A DNA stretch of 64,000 nt from Haloactinomyces albus (GTDB taxonomy: Bacteria > Actinomycetota > Actinomycetes > Mycobacteriales > Pseudonocardiaceae): positions 4,216,001 through 4,280,000 of the forward strand of contig NZ_JAVDXW010000001.1 of NCBI RefSeq assembly GCF_031458135.1, written 5' to 3'. Position numbers and translations under genes: made by a program. The notes beneath the pieces are model-generated. The model saw only the letters and a list, made by a program, of their open reading frames with translations, was not told where the DNA came from and ran no database searches. How positions within the stretch are numbered: position 1 is the first letter of the stretch; each line of letters opens with the position of its first letter. Below are positions 25,267 through 34,571 of the stretch, piece by piece.

Positions 25267-26481
25267 TTAGGGTGTGATGATGTTGTGGTCGGGGCCGTAG
25301 GGGTAGCCGGTGATGTTCTCGGCGCCGTTGTCGGTGACGACGAGAATGTCATGTTCGCGGTAGCCGCCTGCTCCGGGTTGGCCTTCGGGGATGGTGATCA
25401 TGGGTTCCATGGAGACGACCATGCCGGGTTGCAGGGTGGTGTCGATGTCTTCGCGGAGTTCGAGGCCGGCTTCGCGGCCGTAGTAGTGGGACAGGACGCC
25501 GAAGGAGTGTCCGTAGCCGAAGGTGCGTTTGTCCAGGAGTCCTTCGGCGTTGAAGTGTTCGTTGAGTTCGGCGGCGATGTCCTTGCAGACTGCGCCGGGT
25601 TTGATCAGTTCCTGGCCGTGTTCGTGTACGGCGGTGTTGATCGTCCAGTACCGTAGCTGGGCTGGGGTGGGTTGGCCGTGGATGAGGGTGCGTTCCAGGG
25701 CGGTGTAGTAGCCGGCGATCATGGGAAAGCAGTTCAGGCTCAGCAGGTCGCCGCGCTGGATGTGTCGGGTGGTGGGCCAGTTGTGGGCGCCGTCGGTGTT
25801 GAGGCCGGATTGGAACCACACCCAGGTGTCGCGGAGTTCGGCGTGGGGGAAGGTGGCTGCGATCTCGCGGGTCATGGCTTGGGTGCCTGCCAGGGCGATT
25901 TCGTATTCCGGTACGCCTTCGCCGATCGCGGCGGTCACGGCGGCGCCGCCGATGTCGGCGATGCGGGCGCCTTCTTTGATGAGGGCGATCTCCTCGTCGG
26001 ATTTGATCATGCGCTGGGCCGTGGTGGCTGCCGAGATGTCGGTGAGTTCGAAGCCCGGGAGGGTCTCGGCGAGTTGGGCGCGCAGCATGGGGGGGATGTG
26101 GTCGTCTTCGACGCCGAGGCGGCCGCGGGTGAGGCCGGCTTCGGCGAGCACGGTGGCGATGGCGTGTTGGTAGTTGTCGCGGTGCCAGTCGGTGTAGACG
26201 AGGTTGTCGCCGAAGCTGCGGCGCCAGGGTTGGCCTGCGTCGATGTTGGCCGAGACGGTGACGTGGCTGTTGTGGGTGACCACCAGTGCGTAGTGGCGGC
26301 CGAAGGCGGTGTAGAGGAAATCGCTGTAGTAGTTGATGTTGTGGTAGCTGGTGAACACCACCGCGTCCACACCGGCCTCGGCCATCACAGCCCGCAGCCC
26401 GGAAACCCGCCGGGACATCTCCGCGTCCGAAAACGTCGGCACAACCCGCTCACCGTTGTGGATGGTCTTGAGTCGCTCCAT
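25267..26481 (-). CDS. Creatinase (creatine amidinohydrolase)
   Basis: A 404-residue M24 (pita-bread) enzyme. Blocks such as FTSYHNINYYSDFLYTAFGR (residues 43-62), ANIDAGQPWRR, VYTDWHRDNYQ, WFQSGLNTDGAHN, LSLNCFPMIAGYYTALERTL and TFGYGHSFGVLSHYYGREAG match Pseudomonas creatinase closely. The catalytic His lies in NTDGAHN near residue 230. Creatinase hydrolyses creatine to sarcosine and urea without metal. It diverges from the sarcosine oxidase operon, whose substrate it makes, which confirms the role. The RBS AGGACAGGAGC stands just before ATG 26481. The ordinary M24 peptidase metal ligands are not the basis of this call. Confidence 0.93.
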   Translation of the reverse strand: MERLKTIHNGERVVPTFSDAEMSRRVSGLRAVMAEAGVDAVVFTSYHNINYYSDFLYTAFGRHYALVVTHNSHVTVSANIDAGQPWRRSFGDNLVYTDWHRDNYQHAIATVLAEAGLTRGRLGVEDDHIPPMLRAQLAETLPGFELTDISAATTAQRMIKSDEEIALIKEGARIADIGGAAVTAAIGEGVPEYEIALAGTQAMTREIAATFPHAELRDTWVWFQSGLNTDGAHNWPTTRHIQRGDLLSLNCFPMIAGYYTALERTLIHGQPTPAQLRYWTINTAVHEHGQELIKPGAVCKDIAAELNEHFNAEGLLDKRTFGYGHSFGVLSHYYGREAGLELREDIDTTLQPGMVVSMEPMITIPEGQPGAGGYREHDILVVTDNGAENITGYPYGPDHNIITP

Positions 26482-26851
26482 GCTCCTGTCCTTTCTGTGG
26501 CCATCGCGAGGTTGCCTCGCGCAGCGAAGTGCAATGGGTTTGGAGGCCGTTTCGGCCGCCGCTGTCGGCCACGGCCTCGCGTGGGGAATCGGAGGCCCGG
26601 AAGCCGCACATCGCCGTGATGCTGTTTTCGCAACAGAGTTGCGTAAAATGAAACGTATGCCGGGGGTGTGCGCCTGTCAAGGGCCGACGAGGCTCGCACG
26701 GTGCACGGTGGCCCGTTGGCGACGGAAATCCGGATTCGACGGCTTCGCTGCTCGATGCTTCGGTTTCGGGATGCTGCGGGCGGGATGAGACCTCCGTGGT
26801 CTTATCCAGCAACATGGTTGCACTGAACGGGCCAATTTCTGCCGCGAAGGG

Positions 26852-26880
26852 TTGACGCGGGTCGCCGGGAGTTCTAGCTT
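26852..26880 (+). promoter_or_regulatory. Predicted promoter of the sox operon
   Basis: TTGACG (26852-26857), a 17-base spacer and TAGCTT (26875-26880) make a good primary-sigma promoter. Transcription would start near 26887, about 85 bases before the first start codon. Confidence 0.6.
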
Positions 26881-26887
26881 ATCGGCA

Positions 26888-26920
26888 ACTGACATATCAG
26901 TGTTTCGAACACAGGTGTTC
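26888..26920. promoter_or_regulatory. Pair of palindromes over the predicted sox transcription start
   Basis: ACTGACATATCAGT (26888-26901) has 5-base arms, and GAACACAGGTGTTC (26907-26920) is a perfect 6-base-arm palindrome. Both overlie the first transcribed bases downstream of the promoter at 26852-26880, the usual place for a repressor site. The DNA-binding protein is unknown; a GntR or similar dimer is a guess. Confidence 0.5.
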
Positions 26921-26972
26921 TAGTCCCGTCTCTCCCGTTTTCGTGCTGGCCTTCCGACCGGAGGAGTGTGTC

Positions 26973-27143
26973 GTGTCCATGGGTGTGCTGAACGAGTTTG
27001 ATCGCGGCCTTGCCGAGGTGGCTCCGGAGGTGGCTGATGCGATCGAGCATGCCCACGTGGTCACCACCACCCGCCTGCGCTCCCGCGTGGAAACCCCGGC
27101 CACCAAACACCCCCGCTACCCCAACCTGAACGGAGGGTTCTGA
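26973..27143 (+). pseudogene. glyA: Short ORF resembling an internally deleted glyA (serine hydroxymethyltransferase)
   Basis: A 56-residue ORF with GTG 26973 and a strong GGAGGAG 8 bases upstream; it ends in TGATG overlap with soxB. Its first part, [20 protein letters not shown], looks like the first 20 residues of serine hydroxymethyltransferase. The rest (LRSRV then [12 protein letters not shown]) could be the last residues of the same enzyme. About 370 codons would then be missing, including the pyridoxal-phosphate site. glyA sits in just this place in several sarcosine oxidase operons. It could instead be a real small leader protein that couples translation to soxB; the glyA reading is from memory of the family and unconfirmed. 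Confidence 0.5.
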
Positions 27144-28375
27144 TGCCACCGCGTACTCCCGGCGCCGAATTGCCCGAACACCCGGACTGGCTGTGGCACT
27201 CGCCGGAACCGAAATCGTCGTATGATGCGGTGATCGTCGGTGGTGGTGGGCACGGTTTGGCGACGGCGTATTACCTCGCCAAGAATCACGGCATCACCAA
27301 CATCGCCGTCCTGGAACGCGGTTGGCTTGCGGGTGGCAACATGGCCCGCAACACCACGATCATCCGCTCCAACTACCTCTGGGACGAGAGCGCGGGGCTC
27401 TACGAGCACGCGCTGAAGCTCTGGGAAGGGCTCGCCGACGAGCTCGACTACCCGTTGTTGTTCAGCCAGCGAGGAGTGCTCAACCTGGCGCACTCGCTGC
27501 AGGAGGTGCGCGACAGCGTGCGCCGCGTCAACGCCAACCGGCTCAACGGCGTGGACGCGGAATGGCTCGACCCGGACCAGGTCGCCGAAATCTGCCCGAT
27601 CCTGAATACGTCCCCGGACCTGCGCTACCCGGTGCTGGGGGCGACGTGGCAACCACGGGCGGGCATCGCCAAGCACGATCACGTCGCCTGGGGTTTTGCT
27701 CGGGCGCTGGATCGGATGGGCGTCGATCTCATCCAGGGCTGCGAGGTCACCGGGTTCGAACGGGTCGGGGACCGGGTGGTGGGCGTGGAGACCACGCGTG
27801 GCCCGATCCGGACGGGGAAGGTGGCGCTGGCCGCAGCAGGCCACACCTCGGTGCTGGCCGACACGCTCGGGTTGCGGCTGCCGATTCAGAGTCATCCGTT
27901 GCAGGCGCTGGTCTCCGAGCTGTTGGAGCCGGTGCATCCGACGGTGGTGATGTCGAATTCGGTGCACGTCTACGTCAGCCAGGCCCACAAGGGAGAGCTC
28001 GTGCTGGGGGCGGGCATCGATGCGCACAACTCCTATTCCCAGCGGGGGGCGTTTCACACGATCGAGCGGGAGATGACCGCGGCGGTGGAGCTGTTCCCGA
28101 TGTTCGCCCGCGCCCATGTGTTGCGCACCTGGGGCGGTGTCGTCGATGTGACCCCGGACGCCTCGGCGATCATGGGGCTCACCCCGTTCGAGGGGCTCTA
28201 CGTCAACTGCGGTTGGGGCACCGGCGGGTTCAAGTCCACCCCGGGGGTGGGCTGGTGCTACGCGCACACCATCGCCCACGACGAGCCGCATCCGCTCAAC
28301 GCTGCCTTTTCCCTGGAACGCTTCACCACCGGCGCTCTGGTCGACGAGCACGGTGCCGCCGGCGTCGCTCACTGA
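27143..28375 (+). CDS. soxB: Heterotetrameric sarcosine oxidase, beta subunit SoxB
   Basis: A 410-residue flavoprotein of the DAO family. The ADP-binding motif [18 protein letters not shown] lies at about residues 30-47, followed by [21 protein letters not shown] typical of SoxB, and a C-terminal [15 protein letters not shown]...[14 protein letters not shown] flavin contact. The beta subunit binds FAD and covalent FMN and holds the site where sarcosine is demethylated. It opens the run soxB-soxD-soxA-soxG, all closely spaced or overlapping. ATG 27143 overlaps the preceding small ORF by one base. Confidence 0.93.
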   Translation: MPPRTPGAELPEHPDWLWHSPEPKSSYDAVIVGGGGHGLATAYYLAKNHGITNIAVLERGWLAGGNMARNTTIIRSNYLWDESAGLYEHALKLWEGLADELDYPLLFSQRGVLNLAHSLQEVRDSVRRVNANRLNGVDAEWLDPDQVAEICPILNTSPDLRYPVLGATWQPRAGIAKHDHVAWGFARALDRMGVDLIQGCEVTGFERVGDRVVGVETTRGPIRTGKVALAAAGHTSVLADTLGLRLPIQSHPLQALVSELLEPVHPTVVMSNSVHVYVSQAHKGELVLGAGIDAHNSYSQRGAFHTIEREMTAAVELFPMFARAHVLRTWGGVVDVTPDASAIMGLTPFEGLYVNCGWGTGGFKSTPGVGWCYAHTIAHDEPHPLNAAFSLERFTTGALVDEHGAAGVAH

Positions 28376-28391
28376 AGGAGGAGATCACGCC

Positions 28392-28670
28392 ATGATGCTC
28401 ATTCCGTGCCCGTGGTGCGGGCCGCGCAACGAGATCGAGTTTCACTACGGCGGCCAGGCCGAGGTGCGCTATCCGGTCGATCCGCAGGCCGTGTCCGATG
28501 AGGACTGGGCGCGGTTCTTGTTCTTCCGGGACAACCCCAAGGGCATGTTCACCGAGCGGTGGTCGCATGCGGCCGGGTGCCGGCGCTGGTTCACCGTGCG
28601 CCGGGACACCGTCACCAACGAGATTCACCCCGACGATGGCGCGAGCAATGCAAGGACGGTGACGAGGTGA
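28392..28670 (+). CDS. soxD: Heterotetrameric sarcosine oxidase, delta subunit SoxD
   Basis: A 92-residue subunit starting MMLIPCPWCGPRNEIEF. It carries CPWCG, a central His (FHYGG) and a distal HAAGCRRWF, the Cys and His ligands of the zinc site in SoxD. AAGGAGG stands upstream of ATG 28392; the next codon is also ATG. The stop overlaps the soxA start (GTGA). Delta is a structural subunit. Confidence 0.92.
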   Translation: MMLIPCPWCGPRNEIEFHYGGQAEVRYPVDPQAVSDEDWARFLFFRDNPKGMFTERWSHAAGCRRWFTVRRDTVTNEIHPDDGASNARTVTR

Positions 28671-31510
28671 GTAACGAGTTCAGGCTTGCCGACCGCGGCC
28701 GGATCGACCGTGACCGCCCGGTTCGGTTCCGTTTCGACGGCTGCGAGTACGCGGGATACCAGGGGGACACGCTCGCTTCGGCGCTGCTGGCCAATGGTGT
28801 TCATCAGGTGGGCACCAGCATCAAGTACGGCCGCCCGCGCGGCATCATGGCCGCAGGCGCGGAAGACCCCAACGCACTGGTGCAGATCGAGAAACCGTTC
28901 CCCGAGCCGATGCTGACCGCGACCACGGTCGAACTGCGCGACGGACTGCAGGCCTGCGGACTTCCCGGTCGGGGGCAACTGGCCACTGAGGACGACCCCG
29001 CCCGCTACGACACCATGCACGCGCACTGCGACGTGCTGGTCGTCGGTGCCGGTCCCACCGGTTTGGCTGCCGCGCTGAGTGCGGCGCGCAGCGGTGCCCG
29101 GGTGATCGTCGCCGATGCCGACACCGAGTTCGGCGGCAGCCTGCTGGGCAGTGGTGAGAGCTTGGACCGGGCTCCGGGTACCGAGTGGGTGCGGCGGGCC
29201 GCCGCAGAACTCGCCTCCTACTCCGAGGTGCGGCTGCTGCCGCGCACCACGGTGTTCGGCTACTACGACGACAATTATCTCGTCGCGCTCGAGCACCGGG
29301 GCGAGGCGGCACACAGTCGTCAGCGGGTCTGGCGGATGCGGTCCCGCGAGGTGGTGCTGGCGACCGGTGCGCACGAGCGTCCGCTGGTGTTCGCAGGCAA
29401 CGATCGTCCCGGCACGATGCTGGCCGGATCGGCCCGGACCTATCTCAACCGCTACGCGGTTCGGCCCGGCAACCGGGCGGTCGTGTTCACCACCAATGAC
29501 AGTGCCTACGCCGCGGCGATCGATCTGCACGATGCCGGAGTGGAGATCGCCGCCATCGTCGATGCGCGGGAGGTCGCCTCGACCTACTGGGCCTCGCTGT
29601 GCACCGAGCGTGGCATCACCATCCATGCCGACACCGCTGTGGTCAGCACCTCGGGTACCGATCGGGTCTCCAGTGCGCACCTGTCGAGCCTGCAATCCGA
29701 CGGCAACCGCACCCCGAGCGTGCGGCAAGTGGTCGGCTGCGATCTGTTGCTCGTCTCGGGTGGGTGGAACCCGGCGGTGCATCTGCACAGCCAGGCTCGG
29801 GGGTCGTTGCGGTACTCCGAGGACCTCGGTGCGTTCGTACCGGACGGGGCCGATCAGGCGATGCGGTCGGCCGGTGCTGCGGCGGGACTGTTCACCACGT
29901 CGGAGTGTCTGCGCAGCGGCGCCGAGGCAGGCAGGGACGCGGCCCGTGCTGCCGGCTTCGACGCCGAACCGGGGCGGTTGCCTCGCGCGGAGAAGGCTCC
30001 GGTCCTGGCAGGCAGGAACGTGTGGCTGCTGCCGAGCCCTGCGGACTCCGATGGTTCCACTCGGTTCGTCGATCTTGCCCGGGATGCCACGGTCGCCGAT
30101 ATCCGCAAGGCTGTCGGGGCGGGGATGGACTCGGTGGAGCACGTCAAGCGCTACACCACGATCGGCACGGCTCATGACCAGGGAAAAACCTCGGGGACGC
30201 TGACGACGGGAATCATCGCCGAGGTGCTGGGGCGGGACATCGCCGAGCTCGGCACGACGACGTTCCGCGCGCCGTACACCCCGGTCACCTTTGCCGCGTT
30301 GGCCGGCCGTGATCGCGGGGATCTCTACGATCCGGTGCGAGTCACGGCGATGCACGACTGGCACGTCGAGCACGGTGCGCCGTTCGAGAACGTCGGCCAG
30401 TGGAAGCGCCCGTGGTACTACCCCCGGCCGGGTGAAGACATGGAGACCGCGGTGCTGCGCGAGTGCCACGCGGCCCGGGAATCCGTGGGGATCCAGGACG
30501 TCTCCACCCTCGGCAAGATCGATGTGCAGGGACCGGACGCGGCCGCGTTCCTGGATCTGATCTACACGAACATGATGAGCACGCTCAAGGTCGGCCGGAT
30601 CCGCTACGGGGTGATGTGCACCGCCGACGGGATGGTCTTCGACGACGGCACCGTCACGCGCACCGACGAGCAGCGCTACCTGATCAGCACCACCTCCGGC
30701 AACGCCGCCGGTGTGCTGGAGCACCTGGAGGACTGGCTGCAGACCGAGTGGCCGCATCTGCGGGTGTATCTGACCTCGGTGACCGAGCAGTGGGCCACCA
30801 TCGCCCTGGTCGGGCCGGATTCACGGCAGGTGTTGTCCCGCGTGGCAAGCGGGATCGAGGTGGACAACGACAGCTTCCCGTTCATGTCCTTCCGCGACGG
30901 GCTCGTGGCCGGCCGCCGGGCGCGGGTGTGCCGGATCAGCTTCTCCGGCGAACTCGCCTTCGAGATCAACGTGCCCTGGTGGCACGGCCGGGAGGTGTGG
31001 GAGGCGCTGTACGAGGCGGGCGCCGAGTTCGGCATCACCCCGTACGGCACCGAAACCATGCACGTGCTGCGTGCCGAGAAGGGCTTCCCCATCGTCGGCC
31101 AGGACACCGACGGCACCATCACTCCCCATGACCTCGGTATGAGCTGGGCGGTGTCGAAGAAGAAGACCGACTTCCTCGGCAAGCGCTCCTTTTCCCGGGA
31201 AGACACCGCCCGCGAGGATCGCAAGCAGCTCGTCGGACTGCTGCCCGCCGACGAGAACCTGGTGCTGCCGGAGGGATCCCAACTGGTCGAGACCACCGAC
31301 CTGCCGGAGCCGCCCGTGCCGATGCTCGGTCACGTCACGTCCAGCTACCGCAGCGCAGCCCTGAAGCGCGGATTCGCGCTGGCCGTGGTCAAGGCCGGCC
31401 GCGAGCGCATCGGCGAGACGATCTACAGCCCCGTCGGCGACCGGCTCGCTGCGGTCACCGTCACCGAACCCGTCTTCTACGACAAGGAAGGAGCCCGCCG
31501 TGATGGCTGA
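28667..31510 (+). CDS. soxA: Heterotetrameric sarcosine oxidase, alpha subunit SoxA
   Basis: A 947-residue subunit of usual length. In order it has a ferredoxin-like N-terminal domain (GDTLASALLANGVHQVG near residue 25), an NAD-binding Rossmann domain (VLVVGAGPTGLAAALSAARS near 125) and a C-terminal GcvT-like folate domain (from about residue 560, with TTSGNAAGVLEHLEDWLQ and ISFSGELAFEINVPWWHG). The folate domain captures the methyl group as 5,10-methylene-THF, or releases formaldehyde when THF is lacking. GTG 28667 overlaps the soxD stop; the frame is open upstream only as an overlap with soxD. Confidence 0.93.
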   Translation: MSNEFRLADRGRIDRDRPVRFRFDGCEYAGYQGDTLASALLANGVHQVGTSIKYGRPRGIMAAGAEDPNALVQIEKPFPEPMLTATTVELRDGLQACGLPGRGQLATEDDPARYDTMHAHCDVLVVGAGPTGLAAALSAARSGARVIVADADTEFGGSLLGSGESLDRAPGTEWVRRAAAELASYSEVRLLPRTTVFGYYDDNYLVALEHRGEAAHSRQRVWRMRSREVVLATGAHERPLVFAGNDRPGTMLAGSARTYLNRYAVRPGNRAVVFTTNDSAYAAAIDLHDAGVEIAAIVDAREVASTYWASLCTERGITIHADTAVVSTSGTDRVSSAHLSSLQSDGNRTPSVRQVVGCDLLLVSGGWNPAVHLHSQARGSLRYSEDLGAFVPDGADQAMRSAGAAAGLFTTSECLRSGAEAGRDAARAAGFDAEPGRLPRAEKAPVLAGRNVWLLPSPADSDGSTRFVDLARDATVADIRKAVGAGMDSVEHVKRYTTIGTAHDQGKTSGTLTTGIIAEVLGRDIAELGTTTFRAPYTPVTFAALAGRDRGDLYDPVRVTAMHDWHVEHGAPFENVGQWKRPWYYPRPGEDMETAVLRECHAARESVGIQDVSTLGKIDVQGPDAAAFLDLIYTNMMSTLKVGRIRYGVMCTADGMVFDDGTVTRTDEQRYLISTTSGNAAGVLEHLEDWLQTEWPHLRVYLTSVTEQWATIALVGPDSRQVLSRVASGIEVDNDSFPFMSFRDGLVAGRRARVCRISFSGELAFEINVPWWHGREVWEALYEAGAEFGITPYGTETMHVLRAEKGFPIVGQDTDGTITPHDLGMSWAVSKKKTDFLGKRSFSREDTAREDRKQLVGLLPADENLVLPEGSQLVETTDLPEPPVPMLGHVTSSYRSAALKRGFALAVVKAGRERIGETIYSPVGDRLAAVTVTEPVFYDKEGARRDG

Positions 31511-32105
31511 GCCCTACGCCGAATCCCCGCTGGCCGCCTACACCGATGTGCTCGCCCGCAGCTCGACGCCGGGGCAGGTCCACATCACCGAGATGCCCTT
31601 CACCACCCAGGTCGACCTGCGGGTGGATCCCAAGAGCCCGGCCGCGGAACGCATCGGCACCGCGCTCGGGGCCATGCTGCCCAACCAGCCCGGCGAGGTC
31701 GCGGTCGCCGGTGAGCTGTCCGTGCTGTGGTTGGGTCCGGACGAATGGCTGCTCCTGGGCCCCGAGGGCAGCCAGGAGGCCATCCGGAACACGGTGAGCA
31801 CTGCCCTGGACGGTGACCACGCAGCGGTGGTCGACGTCTCGGCCAACCGCACGATCCTCAGCGTGGCCGGGCCGAAGGCGCGCGAGCTGTTGAACAAGGG
31901 ATGCGCGCTGGATCTGCATCCCCGCAGTTTCACCGTCGACCGATGCGCGCAGACCCTGCTGGCCCGCGCCGGGGTGACCCTGGTGTGCCGGGACACGCAG
32001 CTACCGAGCTTCTGGGTGATCGTGCGTTCGTCGTTCGCCCGATACCTCGCCGACTGGCTGGTCGACGCCGCCGCCGAGTACGGCGAGTCGGGTGGTGAAC
32101 CATGA
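31500..32105 (+). CDS. soxG: Heterotetrameric sarcosine oxidase, gamma subunit SoxG
   Basis: A 201-residue subunit with ESPLAAYTDVLARSS at the N-terminus and the GcvT-like LSVLWLGPDEWLLLGPEG near residue 75, then VDVSANRTILSVAGPKARELL, typical of SoxG. Start is GTG 31500 or ATG 31503; GAAGGAG is about 8 bases before GTG. It overlaps soxA and, at its end, the serine dehydratase gene (ATGA). Gamma closes the folate-binding half of the complex. Confidence 0.92.
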   Translation: MMAEPYAESPLAAYTDVLARSSTPGQVHITEMPFTTQVDLRVDPKSPAAERIGTALGAMLPNQPGEVAVAGELSVLWLGPDEWLLLGPEGSQEAIRNTVSTALDGDHAAVVDVSANRTILSVAGPKARELLNKGCALDLHPRSFTVDRCAQTLLARAGVTLVCRDTQLPSFWVIVRSSFARYLADWLVDAAAEYGESGGEP

Positions 32106-33457
32106 CCGTCAGCGTCTTCGACCTGTTTTCGGTCGGCATCGGCCCCTCCAGCTCGCACACCGTGGGGCCGATGCGGGCGGCCACGCTGTTCACCGAGAGA
32201 CTGCGCCGTGCCGACCTGCTCGACCAGGTCGCGCGGGTGCGGGCGGAGCTGTTCGGCTCGCTGGGTGCGACCGGGCACGGCCACGGCAGCCCGAAGGCCG
32301 TCCTTCTCGGGCTGGAAGGGCACCAACCGGAGACGGTGGATCCGGTGGCGGTGGCCGACCGAGTGGACGAGATCCGCGAGTCCGGTCGGCTGCTGCTTGA
32401 CGGCACCCGCGAGATCGCTTTCTCGGTCGATCGAGACCTGGTGCTGCATCGGCGGAAGTCGTTGCCGGTGCATCCCAACGGGATGCGGTTCTCGGCCAGT
32501 GACGGCGCAGGCGGTGAGCTGCTGGCGGCGGTGTACTACTCGGTCGGCGGTGGGTTCGTCGTCGACGACGACGCGTCCGGGGCCGATCGGATCAAGCCCG
32601 ATGCCACCTAGGTGGCGTATCCGTTCACCACCGGTGCGCAGCTGCTGGTGCGGGCAGGCGAGTCGGGCTTGCCGATCAGTGGTGTGATGCTGGCCAACGA
32701 GTACGCGTGGCGCGATGACCATGCGGTGCGCCGGGAATTGCTGCACATCTGGCACGTCATGGCCGAGTGCGTGGACAACGGGTGCACCAACACCGGCCAG
32801 TTGCCGGGCGGGTTGCAGGTGGGCCGCCGGGCGGCCGATCTGCGGGCCAAGCTCTCCGAGACCGATGATCCGATGGAGTGGGTCACTGTCTACGCGATGG
32901 CGGTCAACGAGGAGAACGCCGCAGGTGGGCGGGTGGTCACGGCGCCGACCAACGGGGCGGCGGGCATCATCCCGGCGGTGCTGCACTACTACTGGCACTT
33001 CGTTCCCGACGCGAGCGAGGACGGGGTGGTGCGGTTCCTGCTGGCCGCCGGGGCGATCGGGGTGTTGTTCAAGGAGAACGCCTCGATCTCCGGTGCCGAG
33101 GTCGGGTGCCAGGGCGAGGTCGGTTCGGCGTGTGCGATGGCCGCGGCCGGGCTGGCCGAGGTCCTCGGCGGCGGTCCGCAGCAGGTGGAAAACGCCGCCG
33201 AGATCGGCATGGAACACAACCTCGGGCTGACCTGCGACCCCATCGGCGGGCTGGTGCAGATTCCCTGCATCGAGCGCAATGCGGTCGCCTCGGTCAAGGC
33301 GATCACCGCCGCCCGGATGGCACTACGTGGTACCGGGCGCCACTTCGTGTCGCTGGACAAGGTCATCACCACCATGCGCGCCACCGGCAAGGACATGAAG
33401 GACAAGTACAAGGAGACCGCCCGCGGCGGGCTCGCCGTCAACGTCATCGAATGCTGA
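32102..33457 (+). pseudogene. sdaA: L-serine dehydratase SdaA interrupted by an in-frame amber codon
   Basis: The full 451-codon frame encodes a one-chain [4Fe-4S] L-serine dehydratase, which turns serine into pyruvate and ammonia. SVFDLFSVGIGPSSSHTVGPM marks the N-terminal beta domain. The catalytic domain has [34 protein letters not shown] and the cluster cysteines. Codon 170 (32609-32611) is TAG, between KPDAT and VAYPF, right at the join of the two domains; both sides stay in the same frame. A single change from GAG or CAG would explain it. Either the gene is a very recent pseudogene, or there is readthrough, or the base is a sequencing error. A second start (GTG 32612) could make the catalytic domain alone. 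It would remove serine made from sarcosine-derived glycine. Confidence 0.85.
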
Positions 33458-33488
33458 CGTACTGACAAACCAGGAGAGGAGGACAGGA

Positions 33489-34571
33489 GTGGACAAGTCG
33501 CGTGCCGTTGTCGCGATCGGCAAGGGCAAGCCGGTCGAGGTCGTGACGATCAATGTCCCGGACCCGGGGCCGGGAGAAGCCGTGGTGCGGGTGCAGGCCT
33601 GCGGTGTGTGCCATACGGACTTGCATTACCGCGAGGGCGGGATCAGCGATGACTACCCGTTCCTGCTCGGCCATGAGGCCGCGGGCGTCGTCGCGTCCGT
33701 GGGCGAGGGTGTGCGGGATCTGGAACCGGGTGACTTCGTCGTACTGAACTGGCGGGCCGTGTGCGGGCAGTGCCGTGCCTGCAAGCGCGGTCGGCCGCAG
33801 TACTGCTTCGACACGCACAATGCGGCGCAGGCCATGACGCTGGACGACGGTACCCCGTTGTCGCCTGCGCTGGGGATCGGTGCGTTCACGGAGCGGACGC
33901 TCGTTGCAGCAGGCCAGTGCACGAAGGTGGATCCGTCCGCGCGTGCTGCGGTGGCCGGGTTGCTGGGGTGCGGTGTGATGGCCGGTATCGGTGCTGCGAT
34001 CAACACCGGAAACGCAGGCCCGGGTGATTCGGTGGCGGTGATCGGCTGTGGCGGGGTCGGTGACGGCGCGGTGGCCGGGGCCGACCTGGCCGGTGCGCGG
34101 CGGATCGTCGCCGTGGACACCGACCCGGTGAAGCTGGAGTGGGCACGGCAGTTCGGTGCCACGCACACGGTCAACGCTGCCGAGGCCGACGCGGTGGAGG
34201 CGATTCGCGCACTCACCGACGGCCACGGAGCCGATGTGGTCGTGGACGCGGTCGGGGTTCCGGAGACCTACACGCAAGCGTTCTACGCGCGGGACCTCGC
34301 GGGCACGGTGGTGCTCGTCGGTGTCCCGTCCCCGGAGATGCGGCTGGAGCTGCCGCTGCTGGACGTTTTCGCCCGCGGTGGTGCGCTGAAGTCGAGCTGG
34401 TACGGCGATTGCCTGCCCGGTCGGGACTTCCCGATGCTGGTCGAACTTTTCCAGCAGGGACGCTTGCCGCTGGAGGAGTTCGTGACCGAGGAAATTGCCC
34501 TCGACGAGGTGGAGACGGCGTTCGACAAGATGCACCGTGGTGAGGTCCTGCGCTCGGTGGTGACATTCTGA
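33489..34571 (+). CDS. mscR: S-(hydroxymethyl)mycothiol dehydrogenase (mycothiol-dependent formaldehyde dehydrogenase)
   Basis: A 360-residue zinc alcohol dehydrogenase. Catalytic zinc ligands are in [17 protein letters not shown] (about residues 33-49) and GHEAAG; the structural zinc cysteines are in [16 protein letters not shown] near 95; the NAD motif is [15 protein letters not shown] near 185. The pattern [15 protein letters not shown] and length match the mycothiol-dependent class III enzyme. GTG 33489 has AGGAGG and ACAGGAG upstream. Behind sarcosine oxidase it oxidises formaldehyde bound to mycothiol, which also shows that the host makes mycothiol. Confidence 0.9.
   Translation: MDKSRAVVAIGKGKPVEVVTINVPDPGPGEAVVRVQACGVCHTDLHYREGGISDDYPFLLGHEAAGVVASVGEGVRDLEPGDFVVLNWRAVCGQCRACKRGRPQYCFDTHNAAQAMTLDDGTPLSPALGIGAFTERTLVAAGQCTKVDPSARAAVAGLLGCGVMAGIGAAINTGNAGPGDSVAVIGCGGVGDGAVAGADLAGARRIVAVDTDPVKLEWARQFGATHTVNAAEADAVEAIRALTDGHGADVVVDAVGVPETYTQAFYARDLAGTVVLVGVPSPEMRLELPLLDVFARGGALKSSWYGDCLPGRDFPMLVELFQQGRLPLEEFVTEEIALDEVETAFDKMHRGEVLRSVVTF

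Larger units (their letters stand above)
26482..26972. promoter_or_regulatory. Shared regulatory region between creatinase and the sox operon
   Basis: This 491-base noncoding gap separates divergent creatinase and sox genes. It holds the inverted repeat TTTTCGCAACAGAGTTGC... centred at 26636 (arms CGCAAC and GTTGCG at 26629-26643, with flanking TTTT and AAAA). It also has a sigma70-like promoter at 26852-26880 and two palindromes downstream of that promoter. The centred repeat is placed to serve creatinase and the rest to serve sox. The regulator is not in the window in an obvious place. Confidence 0.6.

Noticed and set aside
32609-32611. TAG read as pyrrolysine, or a designed split into two subunits
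   Set aside because: No pyrrolysine machinery is seen or expected in actinomycetes, and one-chain SdaA is the norm in them; the damage or error reading is simpler.
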